From Effrenium voratum (taxonomy: Eukaryota; Sar; Dinophyceae; Suessiales; Symbiodiniaceae): a stretch of DNA of 64,000 nucleotides. The position numbers were made by a program, and so were the translations under genes. Below the pieces are notes generated by a model that saw only the letters and a list, made by a program, of their open reading frames with translations, was not told where the DNA came from and did no database searches. The stretch is from positions 2,120,498 through 2,184,497 of the forward strand of contig CAUJNA010001446.1 of NCBI GenBank assembly GCA_963377175.1, in the 5' to 3' direction. Below, piece by piece: positions 11,989 to 22,845 of the stretch; position 1 is the stretch's first letter; the number at the start of each line of letters is the position of its first letter.

Positions 11989-12568
11989 TATGATATTAAC
12001 TCTTGACTAAAAAAGGAGGTATATACCCGGGAAAACCCGGGGCTTTCTAAAACATGCCCTAAAACAAGCGGGTATTTGGAGCAGGGCATATTCCGGGTTT
12101 CTAAAGGCTGAGAAATCCCTTCCTGCACCCCTCAACCACTGCTTGTTGGACAGTACTTGGGATTTCGGACATGCGGAAAAGCAGTTGTTGGGGGGGTGCT
12201 GGTTTGTGTACCCAGTAATTCCATATCCCTGGTTTGCGTTTGGCCCAAGCCAGCTGCGTTTCGCCGTTCATCCGGGTCCGGGCCAATGTAAACCAAAAGG
12301 AAGATGGCGAAGGGTTCCCTGCTGTGGGTAGCCAAACCTGGCCCTCTAGTAGGCAAGCGCCTTCGATCTGTTGTCCTGGTTTTAACGACTAGGACACCTG
12401 GTTACTTGCTTTAAAGCTGGAAAAGGTTCGATTTCCTCGATCGAAAGCATCCATAGGATTTTCCAGCAGCATCAAAAGGTGGTTCCCATGGGCTGTCCTC
12501 AGATCCCCCACTACACCCCACATAAAAAGCCACCGAGACGGCTGAGGACCGAGGATATGCACAAACAA

Positions 12569-12631
12569 CAACTGATCTTCCGATTCGAGCGAACCGGAGC
12601 CGCTTGGCGAGCATCAGATTCTGCTTCGTAC
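12569..12631 (-). CDS. Unknown short exon
   Basis: After TTGGAG|G the frame reads YEAESDARQAAPVRSNRKI. GC-rich codons support coding; the donor is unclear. Confidence 0.28.
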
Positions 12632-13199
12632 CTCCAATTCCGAAAACACCCACAAAGTCACTTTCGGCAGATGAGTTGGAACGCCCACTGAATCATCTCT
12701 ACTTCCATTGGATCCGTTCATTCCAATGTCAATTTTCTGAGGACCGAGCAAAAGGGCTCTGAAAGTTCTGGGAAAGGGAGTCGGTGGGCATGCAAAATGA
12801 GAGTGTGGCTTGGAGGTTTTGTGTGGTTGCCATGCGTCCCCTACCAGAACCAGGTGCGCACCAATCCCAAACCACCAAAGGGTTGATTTAATGAGGTTCC
12901 CTAAGCCTTGCACCCTCCATTGATCCACTGCTTCTGGTTTGGACGCCACGGAAGCATTTTGATTCTTTTTTGGGGGTGGGGGTTTATACCTCCCCCGTAA
13001 AACCAGGTTGTCCATGGACAATACGCTTCCTTGACATGACAATCTCCCTGGTGGGTAACCCTAAGGACTCCCACAGAACTGGGCTGTGCTCAGATCCCCT
13101 GCTTAAAACTTTAACTTCGTGGGTAAAATACCCAACCCAACCACCTTTCACCCACTAAAAACATCTAAAGACCCCAAGTTGAACCGGAGCCCTGCGCTC

Positions 13200-13377
13200 G
13201 GTTCGGCCGAAGCCTGAGCACCCAGGCGGGCTCTTCTGTAGCGCTTGGCGCCGGAAGGGCATCCAGTCCTCGGCCTTCGCTTCGCATTTTCATGGCTTGT
13301 CTCAAAAGCAAAGGGGGAATCTGCGAGCAGTGGGTTGGGGTGTCCTTTGCTGCTTCCAACTTCATGATGAGAGTTAC
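13200..13377 (-). CDS. Unknown exon abutting an F1 element
   Basis: Starts exactly at the F1 terminus (CTAACCAG|GTA, 13377) and reads VTLIMKLEAAKDTPTHCSQI then LLLRQAMKMRSEGRGL. GT and GC donors near 13200-13215 are possible. With the exons at 13.9 and 14.2 kb it probably forms one minus-strand gene of unknown function. Confidence 0.42.
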
Positions 13378-13467
13378 CTGGTTAGCCAGTTGCTGCTTTT
13401 GTTCCATCCACTTTACCTCAAAAACCTGCAACAGTGACTGAAAAAAGCAGCAACTTGGCTAACCAGG
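13377..13467. repeat. F1 element
   Basis: TACCTGGTTAGCCAGTTGCT to CAACTTGGCTAACCAGGTA; the flanks are symmetric (GTTACC/GGTAGT). Confidence 0.9.
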
Positions 13468-13870
13468 TAGTATATTATATTGCTTCAATTTGAGTCGGTA
13501 AGATGTAAAATGTATCCTAAGTCTGCCCCAGACTTGACAACCACCGAAAAGCGGGGGACCCAAGAATGGCGTCGGTCTTCCTCCAACTTGAAAGCCTACC
13601 TTAAAAAGGGGGGACCAACTCCAAAAAAGACACACCCAAATTCACGTGAACCCATAAAGGGGGTCTCCAACAAGAGTATCTTGGGTTCCATGTTAAACTG
13701 TTGACCCAGTCAATCAGAGGAGCAGAAAGGAGTCCCACCCCACCAGACCCGGGACCTCTTTTTTGTGGCAGGGGTAAATTAATCAGGGCTCAGCCGTCAA
13801 AAGAATCAATTTTGACACGTTTGGGCCCTAAACGGTTTCACCCTTTCTGCGTGCAGCCCCTGGCAAAAAC

Positions 13871-13957
13871 CATCTCCGGACTCGGTGTTTTTTCCACCCG
13901 GACGTGCCCCAGATCAGCCCTGGGGCCGAGGGGGCCGAACCCCCAAGGCTGCCAGCT
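13871..13957 (-). CDS. Unknown exon, 29 codons
   Basis: Bounded by CCTGAG|AGC and GAGATG|GTTTTT. It reads SWQPWGFGPLGPRADLGHVR then VEKTPSPEM, with strong GC bias at third positions. Lies just downstream (in transcript order) of a twin F1 insertion. Confidence 0.4.
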
Positions 13958-13980
13958 CTCAGGGGGAAAAAAAACACCTA

Positions 13981-14078
13981 CCTGGTTAGCCAAGTTGCGA
14001 TCGCTTTTTTCAGTCACTGTTGCGATCGGTTTTTGGGGTAAAGTAGATGGAAAAAAACAGCAACTTGGCTAACCAGGC
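13981..14078. repeat. F1 element, first of a tandem pair
   Basis: CCTGGTTAGCCAAGTTGCGA to GCAACTTGGCTAACCAGG. Separated from the next copy by only two bases. Confidence 0.88.
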
Positions 14079-14080
14079 AC

Positions 14081-14173
14081 CTAGAAATCGCCAAGTTGCG
14101 ATCGCTCTGTCAGTCACTGTTGTTGGTTTTTAGGGGTAAAGTACATGGAAGAAAACGGCAACCGGCGATCCAA
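14081..14173. repeat. F1 element, second of a tandem pair
   Basis: CCTAGAAATCGCCAAGTTGC to CAACCGGCGATCC. Its right end supplies the GA donor of the 14.2-14.5 kb exon. Confidence 0.85.
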
Positions 14174-14465
14174 GCATATGGTTTTGCGGACCAACAAAAC
14201 CTTCAGAAGGGATTTCAATTCTGCCATCCTCGGTCGCATCGCATAAGGGTGCCGCCCCTTTCCCGGATTGAATGGAAACCACCCGATTTGCAGCAGATTT
14301 CGGATCTATCTCAATGGGACCTGCATTAGTTGTGTTTCTGGACGTCATTTCAGGGGCCTTTTTGCGAGCGCATTTGATGCTTCGGGCAACAGCAACTCCT
14401 TTTGGGTCGGAACCGGTGAAAGCATAACTCCGTCCGTCGTGACTTAAGGGGGATGACCAAAAAAG
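14174..14465 (-). CDS. Unknown exon ending at an F1 donor
   Basis: An open frame of about 95 codons including SHDGRSYAFTGSDPKGVAVA, KSAANRVVSIQSGKGAAPLC and IEIPSEGFVGPQNHML. It ends CTTG|GATCGCC, a GA donor inside an F1 terminus. I do not recognise the family. The upstream boundary is not defined and may be another F1 end near 14487. Confidence 0.45.
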
Positions 14466-14499
14466 AAACGCAACATGGCCATCTAGGAGGGCTTCAAGT

Positions 14500-14591
14500 C
14501 CACGCTTTTTTCAGTCACTGTTGCTGGTTGGTTGTTGGGGTTTTGAGTGCATCGAAAAGAGAAGACAAAAAAAGGAACTTGGCGATCCAGG
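14500..14591. repeat. F1 element, left end lost; facing F1 end nearby
   Basis: Core TTTTTTCAGTCACTGTTGCT and right end GAACTTGGCGATCCAGG. A separate F1 terminus in the opposite sense (GCAACATGGCCATCTAGG) lies at 14470-14487. Confidence 0.7.
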
Positions 14592-14718
14592 AATGGCCAA
14601 AAAGGCCTGTGATACCACTGGAAGGCTGCGCTTCAACACTCCATGCAGCTTCACTGCAGAGGGCCAGGGGCCGGCTCGCCCCCGCAGGACTGGCTGCGAG
14701 AGGCTGTGAGTACTTGAT

Positions 14719-14914
14719 CTATCTCTCCTTCTGATCACGCGATCGCCAAGGCGAGCGTTGGTCAAAACCGCCCCCCGAACCTTGCTTTGAAGCAGCCGCG
14801 TCTTTTCGTTCGAGATCTTCTTTGGCTTTGGCTTTCTCTTCGCGTTCAAGAAGTACCCGCGCTTGCTTTGCAATCTCCTTCTCGCGAAGGTATTTCCCGA
14901 TTGCCTCGGCTTCG
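14719..14914 (-). CDS. Coiled-coil C-terminal exon
   Basis: Starts at GTGCAG|C and runs 64 codons to TAG (14719-14721). It reads EAEAIGKYLREKEIAKQARV, LLEREEKAKAKEDLERKDAA, then a glycine/arginine tail ending RSRDQKER. The charged helix is a strong coiled-coil candidate. It could belong to the kinesin stalk or to an unrelated protein. An F4 element (15002-15137) lies immediately upstream and probably forms the preceding intron. Confidence 0.45.
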
Positions 14915-15001
14915 CTGCACGATCAGTTGCAATCCGTGAGCTTGGGGATTTGGAGCCCACCTGGCCTCGAGTACAGGAACCAGTTTTCTGCCCGTGGCTC
15001 C

Positions 15002-15137
15002 TACTGTGGATGGTTGCGAAATCCATTTCGCAGCACTTTGCAACCATGGCTGAAACTATGAATTGTTAGCATTTATGTTGGGGAATCGACTCATTTCGTT
15101 GGGTTTCTTAGGTGCAGGATTTCGTCCAGCCACAGTA
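15002..15137. repeat. F4 element
   Basis: TACTGTGGATGGTTGCGAAA to GGATTTCGTCCAGCCACAGTA, upstream of the coiled-coil exon. Confidence 0.9.
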
Positions 15138-15519
15138 TAAGCCCTTTTTTCTTGCTTGTTCCGGGCGTGGGACACCAGCGTCCAACCCCCCAGCCTTTAA
15201 GAAAGGTCCAAAACTTTGAGTTCCAAGAGCCTCCGTTTTTTGGTGAGGGTCAGCTTTTGGTGGCTTTAAGGGGAAACCAAAAGAAACCGAAGCACATCTG
15301 GGTCAAAAAGTCCGTTGGGTCAAAACTAAAACAACATGACTCATACCATGCCACTCTTTTCACCTATTGAAGGGACTCCGAAAGGAAGAAGCTACCATCA
15401 TTGGACCTCCTACTTGGGTCTGTCTTTGTCTTTTGGGGGTACCCCTTTCTTGGAGGGCTTTCAAAGGAAACCAAACGGAAAACGACTTCAGTTTCTTTTT
15501 TGGGGGGGGCACCCGTAAC

Positions 15520-15584
15520 GTATCCAAGCCGTTGAACCGCCGATCGCCTCTGGCACGTTGAACCAGGAGTTGGTTTCGCCCGAC
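15520..15584 (-). CDS. Unknown short exon
   Basis: Bounded by CCTCAG|G and ATAC|GTTACG. It reads SGETNSWFNVPEAIGGSTAW. Good codon bias, no family recognised. Confidence 0.38.
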
Positions 15585-16775
15585 CTGAGGCGCAGACAAT
15601 CCCAGGCAGGTGAAGAACTTTCAGTCTTTACATGTGGTAGCTGCTCGGTTTTATGACCCGCAAAAAGAAGTCCCCCGTGCACTTGAGTTGACCTTGTTTT
15701 AGTGGGGTTTCTCGCCCAGGTGGCGTTGGCCACTATCTCGGCAAATCGAACATCCAAGTAGATGTCGTGCAACTCTCGCTAACAGCTAAAAGCTTAAAAA
15801 GTCAGGTCTGGCAGGAGCCGACGAGGCGAGGAAGGTGAAATGGCACAATTCCCCCCATACTGGCTTCATCATTCACCGTGCTTGCCAGAAAGGGAACTGT
15901 GCCATGTACCTCAACCCCTAACCACCCCCTGGAACCCAATGGTTCGTAAGGGGATGACAAACCAAACCGGGTGCCATGTCCATGAAAACGTGGTCTATCG
16001 TATCCGATTTTGCATTTAGTTCATGTGGGAATGGGAACTAAAGGGGACGAAACCAAAAGGGAGTTGTTGAATTGCGCCATCTGCCTCCCAACTCTGACCC
16101 TGTTTGCCCAGGGAAAGAGACCGCCGACATCCCCAGCCGATTTCGGGATGTAACAAAGAGACCTTCGAAATCGGTTGGTAGTGGATGAAATTCGTAGGCA
16201 GGTTGCATCCGCCAAGGGACCCTGCGTCTTTGTTTGGCTTGGGGCTTGAACGGCTGCTTCCTGTGAACTGGCCAGCCTGGAGGGCATGAATCACCCGTTC
16301 GGTGGACATCGTCCACACCACTTTCAAGGTCAGAAACCAGATACAGGAACTACAGGAAACTGAAGACTTCCAAATACCAACCCAAAAACCAGTTGCTCAC
16401 TTCCTGAGTTGATGGACCAAAAAGAGTCCAAGCTTGTCATTCACCACTAAAATGTTCCAAACCAAAACAGTGACGAAAGCTCCAGAATGTCCATCGCTGG
16501 TTTCTTGGAAACTGGGCTGAGATCCCCGGCTGAAAGCTCAACTTTTGGTGGGTGAAATTCGGAAACCCGACCACCTTTCACCAACTAAAAGCAACTCGAA
16601 TCCTACGGAACCGAACCATTCCCTGGGAGCCGAGGAAAGAAAACCGGAACACCAACCAAAGTTCCATGGATCGCCGGGCCCAGCCCCGGGCTTCTCGTCC
16701 AGCAGGAAACCTCGAGTCGAAAGTGGATCTGCACTTCGATTCGGATGTGGTCAATCAGCGGCACATGCATTGTGC

Positions 16776-16828
16776 ATATTATATGTATATATGTACATAT
16801 GTATACATATACATAAAGTATATATGTA

Positions 16829-16887
<59 letters not shown>

Positions 16888-16930
16888 GTATACGATATTA
16901 TATATATGTGTATATATATATATATGTATA
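16776..16930. repeat. TA/CATA-rich microsatellite
   Basis: A long run of TATATG, TACATA and (TA)n units. Related shorter tracts occur at 17074-17092, 17278-17320 and 54305-54480. Confidence 0.9.
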
Positions 16931-17097
16931 CACAGACACACACGCGGTCCACCCCTTTCTTCGGGGCCTTCACCATTCTTGTTGGAAAGTGTGATTTTCT
17001 GTGTACATGGTCAGGCCCCCCCCCCCCCCACCCATGATCTACCTGCTGGGTCTTGAAGTGTGTGCGTGTGTGTATATATATATATATACATGCATCG

Positions 17098-17205
17098 GTG
17101 TGGCTCAAAGTCAAAGAGCTGGGTTATGCAGGTGTCAGTCTTTCTTTCCGTACCAAGGTGCCATGTTGGGCGCCATTTTTGAGCTACAGCCCACAGCCAT
17201 GTACG
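17098..17205. repeat. F7 element
   Basis: GTGTGGCTCAAAGTCAAAGA to CATTTTTGAGCTACAGCC. Confidence 0.85.
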
Positions 17206-17517
17206 TGCTAAGCACAATGTCGCCAGTTGCGCAGAAATGGTGATTGGTCTCACACGTTGAGAAGAAAGAACTCGATGTAATTATATATACTTATATATTC
17301 ATATATATATATATGTACATAGCTTCAAACATATTCAACTGCCAATCTGCCAATCTGCCGTTAAAATCCTATTGGCACAAAGGGTGATAGTAGTCTTGCT
17401 ATAGCAAAGGCTACTGATGGCTGTGAAGTCCATGCAACGCACGTTCAGAACAAGCCTGGTTCATGATTCGATCCCGCCATAAATTTCGACAAACCTTGTG
17501 GTTTCGACCCTGGCAAC

Positions 17518-18003
17518 TCATTTCGTGCGAGACGTCGCGGAGGACTCGGCTTCGGTGTCCCATCCACTGTGAGCACTTGGCTCCGGGCCATCTTCCTTGG
17601 CCTGAAGCACTTTGCCAAATGGAACGCGGAGGGTCCGTAAATTTGTTCCCTGTCCCCAAGGTGGCGAAAAAGAAGAAAGGTGATCATTGAAAGGGCCAAT
17701 GGCACATCTGGAAATTGAGGCCTGTTCCAGAAAATCCGAAAGGCGGCCACGGGGAAAAGAGGAACTGAAGCTCTTTGATCTTTTGGTTCTTGGTGGTTTG
17801 GTGCCTTTGCGATCGCGCACGGTGTCTGTTCGACGCAGCGATTTATTGGGGAGGGGGAAAGAAGGAGAAGGCCCCAAAACAAACAAGTCAGTGAGGGGTT
17901 TGGTGGGGTGGTTTGGTGGGGTTCTCCCCCGTTCACCGTCTAGAACCGGGGCAAAATCCCGAGATACCAGTCCAACAGCAAGCCAGTGGGGGGCAACCTG
18001 CAA
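17518..18003 (-). CDS. Hypothetical 161-codon frame, 3' part most coding-like
   Basis: A continuous minus frame ending in TGA (17518-17520). The last third (VPFGKVLQAKEDGPEPSAHS then DTEAESSATSRTK) has dinoflagellate-like codon bias and may be a C-terminal exon. The upstream two thirds are basic and serine/proline-rich and may be read-through of intron. No domain. Confidence 0.33.
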   Translation of the reverse strand: MQVAPHWLAVGLVSRDFAPVLDGERGRTPPNHPTKPLTDLFVLGPSPSFPLPNKSLRRTDTVRDRKGTKPPRTKRSKSFSSSFPRGRLSDFLEQASISRCAIGPFNDHLSSFSPPWGQGTNLRTLRVPFGKVLQAKEDGPEPSAHSGWDTEAESSATSRTK

Positions 18004-18083
18004 ATTGGCAGCGGGGGGTCAAACCACCAAATCACCAATCCAAACCACCGATTAAGGGGTACTGATTTGGTCGTTGACTTTTC

Positions 18084-18195
18084 ACTAGGTCCTGCAGTAG
18101 AGAGGTTAGAATAAGGGTACCCTTTGTTTCTGTAGTCTATTTTAGGGGAACTCTCCCCCCAAAAAAGGGTAACAGGGCACTACTGGGGGACCTGG
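18084..18195. repeat. F2 element
   Basis: CACTAGGTCCTGCAGTAGAG to TACTGGGGGACCTGGT. Confidence 0.9.
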
Positions 18196-18344
18196 TCAAC
18201 CCTTCAAAGTTGAAAGGACTCGAAAGCTGAAAGGTTCGAAAATATCTTCACCGGATGGGACCTGGAAACAGGTGATCACCTGGTGTTGGGACCTGAAAAC
18301 TTGAAGAGTCGCTGCGCTTGGCTCCCTCAGCATGTTTCTGGACG

Positions 18345-18418
18345 CCCAATTTCCCTCTCCCGCGCCTGGGCGAGCCGATCGCCTCGGTTGAGCTGACGGG
18401 CGAGTTGTTGCAGCCAGT
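18345..18418 (-). CDS. Short coiled-coil-like exon
   Basis: After CCCCAG|AC the minus frame reads WLQQLARQLNRGDRLAQARE then REIG, an amphipathic helix. A plus frame is also open but less structured. Candidate stalk exon of a kinesin or of an unrelated coiled-coil protein. Confidence 0.33.
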
Positions 18419-19291
18419 CTGGGGTTCGAATCAGCAAAGCCATGGGGATAGAAACGTTGACCAAAGGAGTTGTGCCAGTCACAATGATCCTATCTATGTT
18501 TATGGGTTGAAGCCTATGAAGAAAAACATAGAGGACAAAGGCCCCTCACTGCAGACTGTACTTGAAAGCTCGGATCGATAGATCTTGGCCCGAGTTAGGG
18601 GTGTGCGGGACTCTGGGTGCTCCATACTTGTGTTTCGGCGAAGCTACCAAGTGAGGCCACCACGCAACTCTTGAATGGGAACTCCACCTGGATGGTCACC
18701 CTCGTATCCAAGTGGTCAACCCCGGCTAGTGGTCCCAAATAGAAACTTCGCTCCATAATTACTACCCACTTGAGGCACATCATTGCATGCCAGAGCGCTT
18801 AACCACTAACGCCAGCAGTGACCTTCAGTTTCGGGTTTGACTAGGGATCAAGGTTTAGCACTAAGTTAGTAAGCGGTTAGCCACCTGGAATCAAACTCAC
18901 TAGTGACTGGGGCCCTGCATGGCAACGTGAGGAGGGGACGAAGTTAGTACAGGGCGGCTGCAACACAAAACCTAGAGAGAGGATACGCTGGCACCCTACC
19001 CGGCGGGGACGTACAACCATGGGTGACCTAAATTGAAAAAGTAGCACGGCCCTCGAAGTGGGAATAATAGAACATCGCTACTTAGAAGTCAAGGACCCAT
19101 GCTGCTGCTCCTTTAAAAGGTACAAGGCCTCAAGAAAACACAGATGCAAAGACAGAGTCGGTCGGAATCGAGACTAGAGACCCTTTGGACACCAAAATTC
19201 GGTGGATTCGGATCCGTGTCCACCACTTTGGAGGGGGGGGGGGGGGGGGTTTGGGGAGGGGTTGGAGGGGTTCAAGGCCTGGAACATATAT

Positions 19292-19416
19292 ACTAGGTCC
19301 TCCAGATTTGAGAGGTTAGAATAAGGGTACCCGATGTTTTTTTTGTCTGTAGTCTATTTTAGGGGAACCCTCCCCCAAAAAGGAAACGGTGAAAGGGCAC
19401 TGCTGGGGGACCTAGT
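19292..19416. repeat. F2 element
   Basis: ACTAGGTCCTCCAGATTTGA to TGCTGGGGGACCTAGT; best-preserved TIR pair of the family. Confidence 0.92.
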
Positions 19417-19533
19417 CAAGAAAGCACACATACAAAAATATATGGGTCTGAATTTTAACTATAGGGACCCTTTGGTGGAGGTGGGATCCATGTGGTTCCC
19501 TATAAAATTTGCATAGCCATGTATACATATACG

Positions 19534-19656
19534 TACTGTGGATGGACGAAATCCTGCACCACGTTGAGACCATGGAAAACCAGTGCTTGTTGGCATTTAC
19601 AGGGGAATCATCATTCTAGGGTTTCTTGGGGTGCAGGATTTCGTCCATCCACAGTA
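19534..19656. repeat. F4 element, near-perfect TIRs
   Basis: The two ends are reverse complements over about 27 bp (TACTGTGGATGGACGAAATC and complement). Confidence 0.93.
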
Positions 19657-19689
19657 TTAGGTGGGTTCTTCAAATGGTGCACCATGACC

Positions 19690-19870
19690 TTGCGCCCGAA
19701 AAACGACCCCGAGGCCCCCGGCCGCGCTCGCCGCGCTCGCGCTCGCGCTCCCGCGAGCGGGCGCGGCCGCTCAGCTGGCCGCGGCCGCTGAGCTGCGCGC
19801 GGTGGCTGCGGGGCTTGGCCTCGAGCTCGAAACGGGGCGAGCGGGGCGTGGTTCCTAGCAGCCCACAGTC
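19690..19870. other. Very GC-rich coding-like island
   Basis: This stretch has the highest GC seen in the window, with repeated CGCTCG and GCGGCCGC motifs. One plus frame gives an RS-type sequence (RPRSPRSRSRSRERARPL); other frames on both strands are also open, so strand and frame cannot be fixed. It starts just after an F4 element, whose end could be a splice site. Confidence 0.35.
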
Positions 19871-20020
19871 CCACCGCCTATCAGCCCAGCAGCCCAACAG
19901 AACAGCAGAAGCCCAAGTTTTTTAGCAGAAGCACAACAGCCGGTTGGACCCGGAACCCTCAAGCTACCCATTTTACGGATTTCACCAACCAGAATTTTGA
20001 GGCTTTATCCCATTTCTAAG

Positions 20021-20115
20021 CTCCTTGCGATCGTGTCTTTTTTGTCATGCACTTTACCCCAACAACCGATCGCAACAGTGACTGAAAAAAGCGAAAAAGC
20101 AACTTGGCTAGGTAG
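20021..20115. repeat. F1 element, left end decayed
   Basis: The left end CTCCTTGCGATCGTG is worn; the core CAACAGTGACTGAAAAAAGC and the right end AACTTGGCTAGGTAGG are present. Confidence 0.8.
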
Positions 20116-20392
20116 GACGCTTCAACATGCCGAGCGGCTTTGTTCAACACGGACCGGGGTAGAGAAATTGGTCTTTCTGAAAAGGAAGAGAAGGGGATGA
20201 CCAGAAGATTCCCTTCCAAACCAAAGGACGAGGTGGCATCAAAGAACCCCGCTAGCGGTTTGGATTAGGAACCCTCGGTGTAAAGGCCCAAGTTGGGTGC
20301 ATGCCCGTTGAACCAGCAATTCTTTCTGGTGCTTCAAGCATTTTTCCCCGTCGAAACGCATTTCTTGTTCAAATCGAATCTGCCTGGATCGC

Positions 20393-20477
20393 CAGGTGCG
20401 ATCGCTTTTTTCCATTTACCCCAAAAACCGATCGCAACAGTGACTGAACAAAAACGATCGCAACTTGGCTATCCAGG
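20393..20477. repeat. F1 element
   Basis: CCTGGATCGCCAGGTGCGAT to GATCGCAACTTGGCTATCCAG. Full length. Confidence 0.9.
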
Positions 20478-20744
20478 TAGCCATTTAGGACGAAAAGAAG
20501 TGGCCGTTCCGAGCCCCAGTGGGGCGATTTGTTTGGCTTCTCTTCTTGGGTGCTTTCGCCAAGGTTAACCTCTGGAGAATCATAAGTGGGTTGTAGGGAT
20601 GGCGTCTTGAAGAACTACACCCCTGCTAACTGGGGCTCATGAGGGTTACAACTCCATGAGCCAACTGAGGCGGCCAAGCAACCCTTAGAGGTGAGGTTGC
20701 AAAGAAAAGGGCTGTAAAAGGACTCAGATTCCGCTCAACTGGGC

Positions 20745-20838
20745 CCACCCGCACCCCCACCCCCACCCCCACCCCACCCACCCTACCCACCCCACCCACG
20801 CCACCCACCCCACCCACCCCACCCACCCCACCCACATC
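20745..20838. repeat. CCCAC-type microsatellite
   Basis: Near-continuous CCCACC and CCCCCA units with occasional substitutions. Confidence 0.9.
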
Positions 20839-21408
20839 GGGTTTCCTCCATAGATTGGTTTCAGTTGTGTGGGATTGCAAGGCCCACCCAGCGCTCTGCT
20901 CAAGCCCAGAACGAGCGTAAACCCGTTCAAAAACTAGGCATGCTTTATGTTGCAGTGATTCAATGTGACTAGTGTTGAAATAATGTGTATATGTTGAATG
21001 GACATGTAATATAATAGAATGTAGTATGAATGTGTTGTACATATTATATAGTTGGGATGTACTTCTAATAGGTTGAATCTGAAATATAACTTGTCATTTC
21101 AAAAGTGGCTCAATTGCCTTGTGCACTATGTGGTGAAATATAATAGTTGTGTTGTAAAATAAGATTAATTGTTGCTATCAGTGCTGCAGGCAAAACCACA
21201 AATACCTGTTGAAGTATCACTTTAAAACACCCAGGAATTTCGGGTCACCCTTAGGGACCTGGAACTAAAAGGCTAACCTTTTTGGGGCCTGGACCCAAAA
21301 TATGAGACCAAAACCAGGGAAACGTTGGGTCAAAGTGTCCACTTCACAGACTTTAACGCCATACCCCGAAACAGGGCCCCCTCCAACCAAAAAGAGACGA
21401 GCCACCCA

Positions 21409-21546
21409 TACCGTAGATGGACGAAATTCACTTCGCACAACCTAAGAAGCGGTGGAATGAGTCGATTCCTCTGTAAATACCAACAATGAAACGGTGTCCG
21501 ATGGTTTCCAAGTGGTGCGAAGCGGATTTCGCACCCAGCCACAGTA
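21409..21546. repeat. F4 element
   Basis: TACCGTAGATGGACGAAATT to GGATTTCGCACCCAGCCACAG. Confidence 0.88.
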
Positions 21547-21805
21547 CTTCAACTCACACCCGCGCCAGGATGAAGTTTCCCCTTTTCACGAAACCCCAAA
21601 CAGGATAATTACCCAACAAAAATGCTCATCAGTGCTACTGGAAAGGTCACACGCCTCTAGGATGCCGCAGCAGCTTTGGAGGAACATCTTAGCCTCAGCG
21701 ATCCTAGACCCCCAGACCTCCAAACCCTTGGGCTGTCAGGATCTCATCCGTCCGTATGGGGCTGCTACGCTTTTTTTTTTACCACCTGGTTCCTCTGTCG
21801 GGTCT

Positions 21806-21906
21806 ACTGTGCTCGACTCGCGAAAAGCAAGTTGCGTCCTTATGGCCACGAAAAAAATCGATCAACCTGGTACTAAGTCTGGTCTACTGTGCTCGACTCG
21901 CGAAAA
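21806..21906. repeat. 27-bp direct repeat
   Basis: GTCTACTGTGCTCGACTCGC followed by GAAAAGC occurs at 21806-21832 and again at about 21880-21906, 74 bp apart. Confidence 0.9.
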
Positions 21907-22721
21907 GCCACTGTTGGAACTGTAACCTAGGTTAAAACCTGGTTTGTTCGCCCCGGTCAGTGGAGAGAACTGGTTCCTTTACACCAACTACAAAAAAGGT
22001 ACCTTCCATCGGTCGAAATGGAGACATGTGTGGTATGCTCCTTTGTTGGTTTCACAGAGAATCAACTTCTATCACCACGGGCCCGGTTGATCACCAATTC
22101 TTCTGGGTTGGCTCCCCCAAGCAACCAGATTCGATTTGATAAGAATTGTGTTTGACGGGAAAAGGTTGTTAGGTGAAAGAATTGGTCGTTCCGAGGCCCA
22201 GGTGGTTTGGTGCTTTAGGGTAGTCTACAAGAACCAGGGATCCAAATCTCAATCCAATCCACCAATCCAAACCACCAGCTGATTAAGGGGTACCTGCCTA
22301 ATCAATGGAGTTCTTCGGGGGTGTCTTGAACAAGATCTCCATCACGGCAGGGGTCCGTAAACATGCCCAGAGCATTCCAAAATTTCAGAAAAATCCGGAT
22401 GCCCCCTTTCAAGAATGGGGTAACACAAGAAAACCCCGGGCAAATCTCGAACATATCCCCTATCATGGGGGCTGGGGGCGGGCGGGGGGGGGAGCCCAAA
22501 TAAGCCCTAAATAAGGCCTTATTAAGCACTGAATAAGGGCTTATTTGGGCTCCTCCCCCTCCCTCTCCCTCCCCCCCAGCCCCCATGACCCTATGTTTGA
22601 ACATCATTTCGATCTGCATGTGTCCCATCGATCCATTTTGCCCCAATGACCACCCCGAGAAACTCCAGGCTTGCATGGCAAAACAACGAACCACGAAAAT
22701 CTGGGAGCCTCCCCCCTACTC

Positions 22722-22845
22722 CAAACACCCTCCTTTTTTAAGGGTATGATGTTGACCCTCTACTAAAAAAGGAGGTATTTAGCATGGAAACCCAGGTTTT
22801 TTCAAAAAAAATACCATTAAAAAAAGGGGTATTTAGAGTAGGGGG
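22722..22845. repeat. F6 element
   Basis: Ends CTACTCCAAACACCCTCC and GGGGTATTTAGAGTAGGGG form a TIR. Interior GGTATGATGTTGACCCTCTA and CAGGTTTTTTCAAAAAAAATACC. Related copies: 36534-36683, 46226-46330, 41890-42000, 11997-12085, 51743-51930, 54105-54192, 54750-54835, 38367-38460. Confidence 0.85.
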
